From CAYMEV01 sp964431655 [NCBI: uncultured bacterium] (GTDB lineage: Bacteria; CAYMEV01): DNA of 6,671 bases. Location: assembly GCA_964431655.1 (NCBI GenBank), contig CAYSKJ010000171.1, positions 1 through 6,671 of the forward strand, in the 5' to 3' direction. The notes under the pieces are model-generated. The model saw nothing but the letters and a program-made list of their open reading frames with translations, did no database searches and was not told the DNA's origin. Within the stretch, counting starts at the first letter, position 1. Each line of letters starts with the position of its first letter. The position numbers and the translations under genes were made by a program. This document shows positions 1-6,671 of the stretch, piece after piece.

Positions 1-2618
1 AGCAGTATTTCCCTTCCGCCGAGGTTCTCAAGGTGTTGATATATATTATCCTCCGCGGTAACAGGTAACCCGTTGATACTCAAAATATAATCCCCCTCTT
101 TTATTTCAGAAAAAATGCTGAGGGGCGAGAATACCTTCCTGTAAAAAATATCACCGTCAAGTATCCTTTTTATCCGGTATAGTCCGTTACTAACCTCAAT
201 ATCTGCTCCAATGAGACCAGTTGATACATTCTCATATCTCATGCCGGTATCCCCCCCGAAAATATAGGTATGCCCTGTAGCTAATTCACCGATAAGCTCT
301 CCTATGAGAAAATTAAGCTCATTCCTGGTGGATATTCTGGGAAGAAGTTCCCTGTAGCTGGAAGCTATGGCATCCCAGTCAATACCGGCAAGGTCTTCTG
401 CCCAGTAAAGCAGTTTTTGAAGCCTTACGGCTTCATTAAATATCTGCATCCATTCCTGCTGAGGATTAACTGCCAGATTAATATTGGATATATCAACAAA
501 TTCATCCCTGAACCTTTTTGAAAACTGGCTCATGCCTCCCATCAAGTCCCCGAACCCATCCATATGATCAGACCCGCCAAAGGATGGAAAATCAAGGCTT
601 ACAACCTTGTACATACCGTTAACCCTGTATATCATCTTATCTTTTTTCGCTGAGATATGGTACCCTGATACCCCTTTGGCAAACTCCTTATGCTCCCTTT
701 CTTTCAGGTCAAAGGATATAATCTTGTAGCTGTATCGGCCAAAGTCCATGAAATCCCGGTCCGGATTCATTTTATAATCTTCTCCTGAAAGAAAAAAGAC
801 TTTATCCTTAACCGCCGTCAGTCCGTGGTAATTTCCAGCCGGGACAGGAAGTTCGAAAATCCTGTTCCTGATGCCTTCGGCATCAAATTTTACCTGTACC
901 TTTGTCTCGGGTTTTGAGGATTTTTCCTTATCAAATTCAAAAGACTTGTCCCCTTTTGCAAAACCTGGCATCTTTCCGAAAAACGACTGTTCTTCCTGTT
1001 CTTCCGGTTCCAGCGGAAGCAGGGGGTTTTTTTCACCCTTGTTTAAGAGCACCATATATGGTTTTTCCATCTCTGTCATTATAGTCTGGAAATCAAGGTT
1101 TCCTATCGTTGGGCTGAACTGCCTTGCAGACAGAAAATAGAGATACCTTCCCTCAGGATCCCAGTCTGGACTGTGGTCATTTGTTGTTGAATCGGTTATC
1201 CTGTAGACCTGTTTATCCTCAATGCTGTAGAGGAATATGGAGCTGAAGGTGTTCTCCTCTGTTTTTGAATAGGAAATATACCGGCTGTCAGGAGACCAGC
1301 TGTATTCCCTTATCTCCGATAGGGGTGACCGGTCAACGAGGGAGAGTCTGCCGGCTTTAATATCATAAAGGTAAAGGGCATATTTTTCATCCGCGAAGAT
1401 AATCTTTGAATCATCAGGAGACCACAGGGGAGCGTAATGCCAGCCGGAAAGGTCTTTTATCAGAACTTTCCTTTCAGCGTTGTCCCGGATGTCTGAATAA
1501 TATAGAAGCTCATTTCCTGTTTCATCAGAAAAGTAAGCGATTTTCTTACCGTCATTACTGAATTCAGGCGACTTAATCCTGAAAGAGGAATCCTGAATAA
1601 TAGCTTTGGTTCTCCCTTCCTTCACGGGAACCAGGAAAAGATTGCCTCTTGCCTCAAAGCATGCAGTTTTTGAATCCGGTGAAAGCCTGAAATCCCCGAT
1701 CCACCTGTCAGCATTTACATACCTCGTAATTCCGCTCATGTTCTCGGCAGGAATTTCAATATCAACCTTCCAGGATTTATCTTTACCTATATCATAGATG
1801 TATATATCCCCTGCCATCTGAAAAACTATCTTTCCATTACCTAAAGAAGGGAAATTTATATCAAAATCAGTATAAAAGGTATGCTGTCTGAGATCTTCTC
1901 CTTCAAGACTCATAGAATAGATATTATTCCTTCCTTTCCTGTCTGAAATGAAATATATCCTGTCCATGTATACCATCGGGAATGCATCATTGCCCCTGAA
2001 GTTTGTCAGCTTCCTGAAATCCATTTTGCTTAACCTTCCTGCCCATATGTCCATATTAGTGCCCCCCTTATACCTCTTCCATGTTCTGAATTCCCTCGAT
2101 GTAGTATTGAAAGCAGCAAAGTCCTCGTCCTCAGAAAAGGATATCAGGGATGCAGCACCTATATTGATAAGCTCAGGGTAGCCCCCGTCAATAGACACTC
2201 GGAAGATATTGCTCTCGTAATTGGCTTCCTGCCTTGATGAACGGAAAAGAACATGCCGGCTGTCCTGTGTCCATCCCAGAACCTGGTCGGAGGAGGGGTG
2301 AAAGGTCAGCTTTTTGGGTATTCCTCCGTTAACAGGCATGGCGAAAACATTCATATTCCCGTCAACCATTGCAGAATAGGCTATATATTCACCGGAAGGA
2401 CTGATCTTTACCATCGCCCTTGATACAGGGTTGGCAGTGATTCTTTTTGCCATTCCTCCTTCCTCGCTGACAGTCCAGAGATTGTCCTGGGTATTGAATG
2501 CGATAATACCGTTTTTGATATCAGGATAGCTGTAATAACCGATATAGCCTTCAGAAACAAGGCTGAAACACAGATAAAGCAGAGAACTCATAGCAAGAGT
2601 CTTTAAGATATTCTTCAC
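1..2618 (-). CDS. Tricorn-family S41 protease, exported, 3'-truncated by the window edge
   Basis: This is a large serine peptidase of the tricorn type. Archaeal tricorn trims oligopeptides downstream of the proteasome; bacterial copies with signal peptides act outside the cytoplasm. 872 complete codons are present. Residues 1-22 form a signal peptide (MKNILK, then a hydrophobic core ending near SLVS). Residues 25-300 and 305-590 form two TolB/PD40-like beta-propellers with repeated SPxG/SPDS-type motifs, for example near 71, 312, 349, 400, 441 and 482. An acidic linker follows (about 525-580), then the conserved PVPAGNY. The C1 core domain (about 720-790) contains GIDWDAI and GHTYIFGGD, whose His783 aligns with the catalytic His of tricorn. 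A PDZ domain starts near 793. The C2 domain with the nucleophilic Ser lies off the left edge, so activity cannot be judged. The start is GTG at 2618: GGAGG lies 7 nt upstream, whereas the in-frame ATG at 2624 abuts the Shine-Dalgarno and is unusable. The reading frame is open throughout. Confidence 0.93.
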   Translation of the reverse strand, partial: MKNILKTLAMSSLLYLCFSLVSEGYIGYYSYPDIKNGIIAFNTQDNLWTVSEEGGMAKRITANPVSRAMVKISPSGEYIAYSAMVDGNMNVFAMPVNGGIPKKLTFHPSSDQVLGWTQDSRHVLFRSSRQEANYESNIFRVSIDGGYPELINIGAASLISFSEDEDFAAFNTTSREFRTWKRYKGGTNMDIWAGRLSKMDFRKLTNFRGNDAFPMVYMDRIYFISDRKGRNNIYSMSLEGEDLRQHTFYTDFDINFPSLGNGKIVFQMAGDIYIYDIGKDKSWKVDIEIPAENMSGITRYVNADRWIGDFRLSPDSKTACFEARGNLFLVPVKEGRTKAIIQDSSFRIKSPEFSNDGKKIAYFSDETGNELLYYSDIRDNAERKVLIKDLSGWHYAPLWSPDDSKIIFADEKYALYLYDIKAGRLSLVDRSPLSEIREYSWSPDSRYISYSKTEENTFSSIFLYSIEDKQVYRITDSTTNDHSPDWDPEGRYLYFLSARQFSPTIGNLDFQTIMTEMEKPYMVLLNKGEKNPLLPLEPEEQEEQSFFGKMPGFAKGDKSFEFDKEKSSKPETKVQVKFDAEGIRNRIFELPVPAGNYHGLTAVKDKVFFLSGEDYKMNPDRDFMDFGRYSYKIISFDLKEREHKEFAKGVSGYHISAKKDKMIYRVNGMYKVVSLDFPSFGGSDHMDGFGDLMGGMSQFSKRFRDEFVDISNINLAVNPQQEWMQIFNEAVRLQKLLYWAEDLAGIDWDAIASSYRELLPRISTRNELNFLIGELIGELATGHTYIFGGDTGMRYENVSTGLIGADIEVSNGLYRIKRILDGDIFYRKVFSPLSIFSEIKEGDYILSINGLPVTAEDNIYQHLENLGGREIL

Positions 2619-2625
2619 TGGCATA

Positions 2626-2630
2626 CCTCC
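2626..2630 (-). promoter_or_regulatory. Ribosome binding site GGAGG that decides the GTG start of the tricorn gene
   Basis: On the minus strand the order is GGAGG, T, ATG, CCA, GTG, AAG. The perfect Shine-Dalgarno core is 7 nt from the GTG at 2618 but only 1 nt from the ATG at 2624. The GTG is therefore the functional start, and it places the lysine-led signal peptide exactly at the N-terminus. An annotator preferring ATG would add two residues. Confidence 0.85.
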
Positions 2631-2720
2631 AAAAATTTATATAGATTTCAATACGCCTCAGGCCTGTGATTTGTTTATTTTATTTTGAAGGCTGAAGTCC
2701 TGCAGGCTTTATTATAGTAA

Positions 2721-3872
2721 TCAGGAGATACTTTTATAGGCTGTTCTGACATTCTCTATGTATTCTTCAGGTCTGTATTTTTCCTTTGATACTATCAGAC
2801 AGCCTGTTGAGAGATCATGGCAGAGGGTTTTATTACGGATAAGCTCAGATATTGCCCCTGCAATGCTTTCCGGATCCGGGCTGCATAACAGGGCGGTATT
2901 ATCGTCAAGCACCTGGGTATGGCTGTAGATATTGGTTGCAATTATGGGTTTTCCGGCTCGGATATACCCGTAAAGCTTCAGGGGGGTATTTGTACCCCTG
3001 ATCCTGGTGGTAATAAGAATATCAGCGATGTCTACGAAGGGTTTGAGCTGGCCGGGATATACCGGAGGGATAAACAGAACCCGATTTTTATCCCTTGCAT
3101 ATCTGCTGTAATGTTTTATCTGGTCATCCCTGCCTCCGATAAGTATGAGATAGAGATCCCTGTTTTTTTCTGCTGCAATATTGAATGATTCAATAAGAAG
3201 GTCTATCCCCTGGTACTTTTCCATTGTCCCGTAATAGAGAACAATAAGTCTGTCTTTAAGCAAAGGTCTGTATTTTTCCACTTCGGCCGGGTCATCATCG
3301 AATATCAGGGAATTGTCAAAGATATTTTCTATATTTACAATATCAGCCTTACCCCCTATTGAAACAGCAGTATCATAAAGATCGCGGCAGATGGTAATAA
3401 CTGACCTGGAATTAATAATTACAAGCTTCTCCAGGGCATTGAATATGCTCCGGATTATGAAGCAGTTCATAAACCCGAAATTATGAAGCTGCTGAGGCAG
3501 GCTTGAATGCATGTCATAGACGTGGGGCACCCTGAATAACCTGCATAGCAGAACGCACCAGAATGAAGCCTCTTCGTGGGAATGGACAGCATCATACCTT
3601 TTTTTCAGCATAAATGACAGGGTTTTGTAAAAAAGAAAAATATCAAGAAATATTTTGCCAAAGGAGGGTCCCACCCTGATTTTTTTGAAAAAGGGTATTT
3701 TGGGAATCCGGTAGAATTTAAGGTTTTTTATATTAACATCCCTTCCTATGTGGTAGGTCAGCAGGTCCACACTGTGACCAAGCTCAGAGAGGGCTTTGGC
3801 TCTGTATATTACAGAAAAAGGCGTCCCCCTCGGTTCAAATACAGGTTCGGGAGCTACCATCAGTATCTTCAT
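2721..3872 (-). CDS. Glycosyltransferase family 4 (GT-B fold), probable surface glycan synthesis
   Basis: This gene encodes a 383-residue cytoplasmic, probably membrane-associated, retaining glycosyltransferase that would move a sugar from a nucleotide donor onto a glycan or lipid-linked acceptor. The N-terminal acceptor domain (about 1-190) opens with MKILMVAPEPVFEPRGTPFS, typical of this GT4 branch, and contains VHSHEE (96-101) and YDMHSSLPQQL (119-129). The C-terminal donor domain (about 205-365) has YYGTMEKYQGIDLL (213-226), IGGRDD and TPLKLYGYIRAGKPIIATN (296-314). At the position of the second Glu of the usual EX7E motif there is Gly302. The start is ATG at 3872: an in-frame TTG at 3893 would add seven residues but has no Shine-Dalgarno and precedes the conserved N-terminus. 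AGGA lies 12 nt upstream of the ATG, which is rather far. The gene sits about 100 bp upstream of the tricorn gene in the same direction and diverges from the methyltransferase. Donor and acceptor are unknown. Confidence 0.93.
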   Translation of the reverse strand: MKILMVAPEPVFEPRGTPFSVIYRAKALSELGHSVDLLTYHIGRDVNIKNLKFYRIPKIPFFKKIRVGPSFGKIFLDIFLFYKTLSFMLKKRYDAVHSHEEASFWCVLLCRLFRVPHVYDMHSSLPQQLHNFGFMNCFIIRSIFNALEKLVIINSRSVITICRDLYDTAVSIGGKADIVNIENIFDNSLIFDDDPAEVEKYRPLLKDRLIVLYYGTMEKYQGIDLLIESFNIAAEKNRDLYLILIGGRDDQIKHYSRYARDKNRVLFIPPVYPGQLKPFVDIADILITTRIRGTNTPLKLYGYIRAGKPIIATNIYSHTQVLDDNTALLCSPDPESIAGAISELIRNKTLCHDLSTGCLIVSKEKYRPEEYIENVRTAYKSIS

Positions 3873-3942
3873 CTCTGTTCTTATTCCTGGCAAAATGCTA
3901 AATTTATTGACAAAATATAGTTAATACATAAAAGGATCATTT
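3873..3942. promoter_or_regulatory. Divergent intergenic spacer, expected promoter region for both transcription units
   Basis: This 70-bp AT-rich gap separates the divergently transcribed glycosyltransferase and methyltransferase genes, so both leftward and rightward promoters should lie in or near it. A consensus -35 hexamer TTGACA is visible on the plus strand at 3907-3912, but no good -10 follows at 16-18 nt. The nearest candidates (TAATAC at 3922, TACATA at 3925) are too close. No terminator or convincing operator palindrome is seen. The region is called from gene arrangement; individual promoter boxes are not established. Confidence 0.4.
3932..3936 (+). promoter_or_regulatory. Ribosome binding site AAGGA of the methyltransferase gene
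   Basis: AAGGA is followed by a 6-nt spacer and then the ATG at 3943, which supports this start for the methyltransferase. No alternative start in the same frame has a comparable site. Confidence 0.7.
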
Positions 3943-4752
3943 ATGAAAGAAAAAAAACACTGGCAACTTGAGTTATCTGCACTTTCCCTCAAGAAGAATA
4001 AAAAACTGAAGGCGCTTATAAAGCTCCTGAGGAATGAAAAACCGGGTAAGGCACTGGAAATAGGATGCGATAAAGGTGTAATAAGTTATTATTTAAGGAA
4101 AATATTCCCTTTTTCATGGATGAGCTGTGATCCCGATATAGAAAATATAAACTCCACTCTGGAGCTGGTCAAAAAGGATGCCCTGCAGATGCATGGGGAA
4201 AGAATACCCTTTGAAAACAACGCGTTTGATCTGGTATTATGCATTGACCTCATTGAGCACCTGGAGGATGACGATGCCCTGCTAAAAGAAATCAAAAGAG
4301 TACTGAGAGATGAAGGTAAGCTCTTTATATCCGTCCCTCATGTCCATCCGCTTTTATTTGTCAATTATCTGGCAAAAATCCTTGGAATAACCAAAGAACA
4401 CTACAATCATAAAAGGGATGGTTATTCCAGCAGGATGCTTATAGAGAAACTTGAGAAAAACGGCTTCAGGGCCGGAAGAAAAAATACAGTCATCGGCTTT
4501 TTTACGGAGCTTATTGAGTTCACACTGAACTTCATCTATTCAAAGTTTTTTAATAAAAACCCGGAGAATTCGCCTTCCAAAGGCAGAATAAATCCAGGCA
4601 GCGAAAAGGAATTTAAAAAGCAGGAGAAAAAACTTAAAATACTCAGAATGATTTATCCTTTAATGTATCTTTTCTCCCTTCTTGATATGCTCCTTTTTTT
4701 TCTTCCCGGTTACATACTGATTCTGCAGGCAGAAAAGGAAGATAAATCATGA
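3943..4752 (+). CDS. Class I SAM-dependent methyltransferase with hydrophobic C-terminal segment
   Basis: This 269-residue protein has a Methyltransf_11-type Rossmann domain at about 30-135. Motif I is ALEIGCDKG (37-45, with the E-x-G-x-x-x-G pattern that binds SAM). Acidic Asp63 in SCDPD is placed to contact the SAM ribose. PFENNAFDLVLCIDLIEHLEDD (89-110) contains the post-II and motif IV region with the common EHL signature, and EGKLFISVPH (124-133) is motif VI. Beyond the catalytic core lie a hydrophobic stretch near 185-203, a Lys-rich linker (about 203-235) and a strongly hydrophobic segment at 237-261 before a charged tail. The last segment is probably a membrane anchor, which would suit a lipid-linked sugar substrate; that is inference. 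The stop overlaps the start of the next gene by 4 bp, so the two form an operon. The methylated substrate cannot be read from the sequence, and quinone- or lipid-directed methyltransferases remain possible. Confidence 0.9.
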   Translation: MKEKKHWQLELSALSLKKNKKLKALIKLLRNEKPGKALEIGCDKGVISYYLRKIFPFSWMSCDPDIENINSTLELVKKDALQMHGERIPFENNAFDLVLCIDLIEHLEDDDALLKEIKRVLRDEGKLFISVPHVHPLLFVNYLAKILGITKEHYNHKRDGYSSRMLIEKLEKNGFRAGRKNTVIGFFTELIEFTLNFIYSKFFNKNPENSPSKGRINPGSEKEFKKQEKKLKILRMIYPLMYLFSLLDMLLFFLPGYILILQAEKEDKS

Positions 4753-5729
4753 TATTTATAACTGGTGTCTCTGGATTTATAGGGCAAAACCTCGCCAGTT
4801 ACATGGTCTGCAATGGCTTTGATGTATCGGGCCTGGTTCGGGAAACCAGCAGAAAAGAACACCTTGATTCAAGGATAAAGCTTTTTACCGGTGATATAAG
4901 GCATGAGAGCACCCTTTTTGAGACCAGCCTCGCCGGGGTTAAGTGCTTCGTGCACTGCGCAAGCATAATCAACCCTCCCGACCAGAAAGAATCAACCATT
5001 AAAGATGCAAATATCAAAGGGACGGTAAATGTCCTTAACTGGATCAGGAAAAGCGCAAAAACCCTTGATAAATTCATCTACATAAGCAGTGTAGGAGCAA
5101 TGGGAAGGATTGAAAACCCGCCTGTTAATGAAAGTTACCTTGGGAAAACCATCAATTCCTATCAGCTGTCCAAAAAAGAAAGTGAATTTATTGTCCGGGA
5201 ATTCTGCCAAGCCAATGGCATTAATTATATAATAATAAGGCCCTCCTGGGTATATGGCCCCGGGGACAGAAGAGTATTCAAGTTCATCCGTGCAATATCA
5301 AAGAAAAGAATGCTAAGGGTAGGCAACTGTCAGACACTTATTCATCCACTGCATGTGGATGATCTGGCAAACGGGCTTTTATCCGCAATAAAATCGGATA
5401 TAAGCAATGAAACTTTTATACTGGCAGGACCCGAGACCTGTACTGTAGATGAAACCATAAACACCATATCGGAGCTGGTGGACACAAAGGTTCCAAAAAT
5501 CAGGTTTCCTTACCCGCTGATGTATTTAATTGCACTTTTTTCCGAGATTATATTCCCCTTATTCAGAATCGAACCTCCCATATTCAGGCGAAGGCTTGAT
5601 TTTTTCAGAGAAAACCAGGGTTTTGACATTCAAAAGGCCAGGAGGCTTTTGGGATACATGCCTTTGATAAAACTGAAAGAGGGAATGGAAACCACCATTA
5701 CGTGGTACAGGGATAAAGGCTGGCTGTAG
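4749..5729 (+). CDS. Extended SDR family NAD-dependent epimerase/dehydratase-like protein
   Basis: This 326-residue protein is of the usual length for extended short-chain dehydrogenases acting on nucleotide sugars or sterol-like substrates. The N-terminal Rossmann fold begins at residue 1 with GVSGFIG (6-12, the GxxGxxG dinucleotide loop). GDI (48-50) is the adenine-contact position, YISS (111-114) supplies the catalytic Ser114, and Y138-QLS-K142 is the YxxxK catalytic pair. RPSWVYGPGD (164-173) and HPLHVDDLANGL (199-210) are typical substrate-domain motifs. A hydrophobic stretch at about 255-272 precedes the C-terminal ending with ARRLLGYMP, common in this family. The start ATG overlaps the methyltransferase stop (ATGA), and AAGGA lies 9 nt upstream inside that gene, indicating translational coupling. 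With the neighbouring glycosyltransferase this points to making or modifying a sugar for a glycan. Epimerase, dehydratase and reductase (3-beta-HSD-like) activities cannot be separated here. Confidence 0.92.
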   Translation: MIFITGVSGFIGQNLASYMVCNGFDVSGLVRETSRKEHLDSRIKLFTGDIRHESTLFETSLAGVKCFVHCASIINPPDQKESTIKDANIKGTVNVLNWIRKSAKTLDKFIYISSVGAMGRIENPPVNESYLGKTINSYQLSKKESEFIVREFCQANGINYIIIRPSWVYGPGDRRVFKFIRAISKKRMLRVGNCQTLIHPLHVDDLANGLLSAIKSDISNETFILAGPETCTVDETINTISELVDTKVPKIRFPYPLMYLIALFSEIIFPLFRIEPPIFRRRLDFFRENQGFDIQKARRLLGYMPLIKLKEGMETTITWYRDKGWL

Positions 5730-5738
5730 CCGCGGGGT

Positions 5739-6671
5739 CTATTTTATCTTTATCAGATCCGGGGCAATGATATCTGCCTGGTCAGACTTAATAAACTCCA
5801 TATTATTAAAATTTTTTTCTAATCCTGGAGTGTAAAAATACCTGTTAAAATTGCTTTTGGCAGTTCTGAGAAGAAGGATACTTTTATATCTTTTTATACG
5901 GGAACTTCCTATTGCCTTTTTTATCAGCCTGCTTTTTGCAATCAGGTTAAAAACTTCACCAGTTATTATCAGTTCGGGGTTGATAGACCTTAGATATTCC
6001 TTGAAAAACGGCTCCTGGAAAGGATTCCTGACAATTCGCGTTTGATTAAGAATCTTTTGAAATATGCTAAGATCAGCATTTTCAAGGATATAATCCCTCA
6101 CTAACAGCTTTTTTTCCTCCCTGGTGGCACGGGGGTAATTTTTTTCAACATAGCCGGCAATTTCACTGCTGTAACTGCCGATCTCTTGAAAGGAACAGGG
6201 GTAAAACCTGCAATATACATTGACCGGCAGGCTGCTGAAATGAGCAGAATCCATTTCCAGCTCGAGATCCCGGCCTTTATTATAGAACTCTCCCAGCTGT
6301 TCAAGATATTTTTTATGCCTTATGTCAGGAATAATGATTTTTAGCCTGATTCTCTCAAAAGGCATCATAAAACAGCATAACAGGCTCTCAAGACAGTCAT
6401 TGCAGAGACTTACCTGGTTAATTCCCCGGGTAACCAGTTCCAAAGCCCTTATCATCAGCCTAGAAAGCTCATAAGAAAGCTCTTCATCCTCAATCTGTTT
6501 TTTATAATGGATATCACTGTCAAAAAGGTATTTCTTTTTTTCCACTTTTTGCAATAGCCTGCTGTAGGTGATAATTGTTCCCGGCTTAAGGCAATATATG
6601 CCTTCAAACAGGGTATCAGAATCAACGAGGTTTCCAAAAACAGCAGTTTCAGCATAATTGTTTTCAGAGAT
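5739..6671 (-). CDS. Asparagine-synthetase (AsnB)-like protein with degenerate synthetase domain, 5'-truncated by the window edge
   Basis: This is the C-terminal 310 residues of a gene that begins beyond the right edge; the frame is open to the last base and a TTG at 6554 is not its start. Numbering is from the edge. Residues 6-36 (…DTLFEGIYCLKPGTII) match the end of the glutaminase domain of AsnB-type proteins, where TLFEGIxxLPPG is common. Residues 59-110 match the opening of the synthetase domain, but the SGGxDS pyrophosphatase loop reads CNDCLE (90-95). After IIIPD (112-116) only about 75 residues separate it from RDYILENADLSIFQ (192-205), and no SGxGADE loop is seen there. RIVRNPFQEPFFKEYL (212-227) corresponds to the conserved RVPFLDxxLVEF helix, and SRLIKKAI to KxxLRKA. 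AsnB homologues in glycan clusters often amidate sugar acids; with the ATP site eroded, this one is probably not a working synthetase. The gene converges on the epimerase gene with 9 bp between stops. Confidence 0.78.
   Translation of the reverse strand: MSENNYAETAVFGNLVDSDTLFEGIYCLKPGTIITYSRLLQKVEKKKYLFDSDIHYKKQIEDEELSYELSRLMIRALELVTRGINQVSLCNDCLESLLCCFMMPFERIRLKIIIPDIRHKKYLEQLGEFYNKGRDLELEMDSAHFSSLPVNVYCRFYPCSFQEIGSYSSEIAGYVEKNYPRATREEKKLLVRDYILENADLSIFQKILNQTRIVRNPFQEPFFKEYLRSINPELIITGEVFNLIAKSRLIKKAIGSSRIKRYKSILLLRTAKSNFNRYFYTPGLEKNFNNMEFIKSDQADIIAPDLIKIK

Noticed and set aside
1026-1032. A AAA AAC heptamer in frame on the minus strand of the tricorn gene, a possible -1 frameshift site
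   Set aside because: It sits in the middle of a continuous reading frame, in the linker between conserved parts; no downstream pseudoknot was established, and such A-rich heptamers are frequent in Lys/Asn codons.
871-2181. Plus-strand open frames at 871-1140, 1606-1797 and 1948-2181
   Set aside because: They lie antisense to the tricorn gene, have no family resemblance, and are low-complexity shadows of its conserved minus-strand frame.
2711-2716. TATAAT on the minus strand as a -10 box for a separate tricorn promoter
   Set aside because: At 16-18 nt upstream the sequence is CTATAA/CCTATA, not like a -35 box, and a single TATAAT in an AT-rich spacer is weak evidence.
3873-3893. TTG start at 3893 for the glycosyltransferase
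   Set aside because: It has no Shine-Dalgarno, and the extra seven residues precede the conserved MKILMVAPEP start of the family.
3907-3925. TTGAC/GTTAA imperfect inverted repeat as an operator
   Set aside because: The arms are five bases with one mismatch in a very AT-rich spacer, which is within chance expectation.
5716-5735. GGCT...AGCC stem at the end of the SDR gene as a terminator
   Set aside because: The stem is only 4 bp and is followed by CGCGGGG rather than a T-run.
6455-6554. TTG at 6554 as the start of a 271-residue protein
   Set aside because: The same frame continues upstream without a stop to the window edge, and the upstream residues (…DTLFEGIYCLKPGTII) match AsnB-type sequence, so the true start is beyond 6671.

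Overview
The window carries five protein genes and no RNA genes, mobile elements or CRISPR arrays that I can see. Sequence style (moderately AT-rich, AGG/AGA arginine codons, Shine-Dalgarno sites, GTG start) indicates a bacterium. The exported tricorn-type protease next to surface-glycan enzymes suits a Gram-negative (diderm) lineage, but I cannot name the phylum from this sequence.

Left part, minus strand: a tricorn-family protease with a signal peptide occupies positions 1-2618 and runs off the left edge just after its PDZ domain. About 100 bp upstream of it, in the same direction, lies a complete GT4 glycosyltransferase (2721-3872). Right part, plus strand: starting from a 70-bp AT-rich divergent spacer, a class I SAM methyltransferase with a hydrophobic C-terminus (3943-4752) overlaps by 4 bp (ATGA) an extended-SDR sugar epimerase/dehydratase-like protein (4749-5729). 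These two are almost certainly translationally coupled. Converging on them, with only 9 bp between the stop codons, is the 3' part of an asparagine-synthetase-like gene (5739-6671, minus) whose 5' end lies beyond the right edge.

GT4 transferase, methyltransferase, SDR epimerase and AsnB-like amidotransferase together are typical of a locus building or decorating an extracellular or cell-envelope glycan. The sugar and acceptor cannot be deduced. The tricorn homologue is probably a neighbouring envelope protease rather than part of that pathway.

The point most worth a second look is the AsnB-like protein. It keeps recognisable sequence on both sides of the synthetase active site, but the SGGxDS ATP-pyrophosphatase loop is replaced by a Cys-rich CNDCLE stretch and the region of the second nucleotide loop (SGxGADE) is largely missing. 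This suggests a catalytically dead or repurposed synthetase domain.
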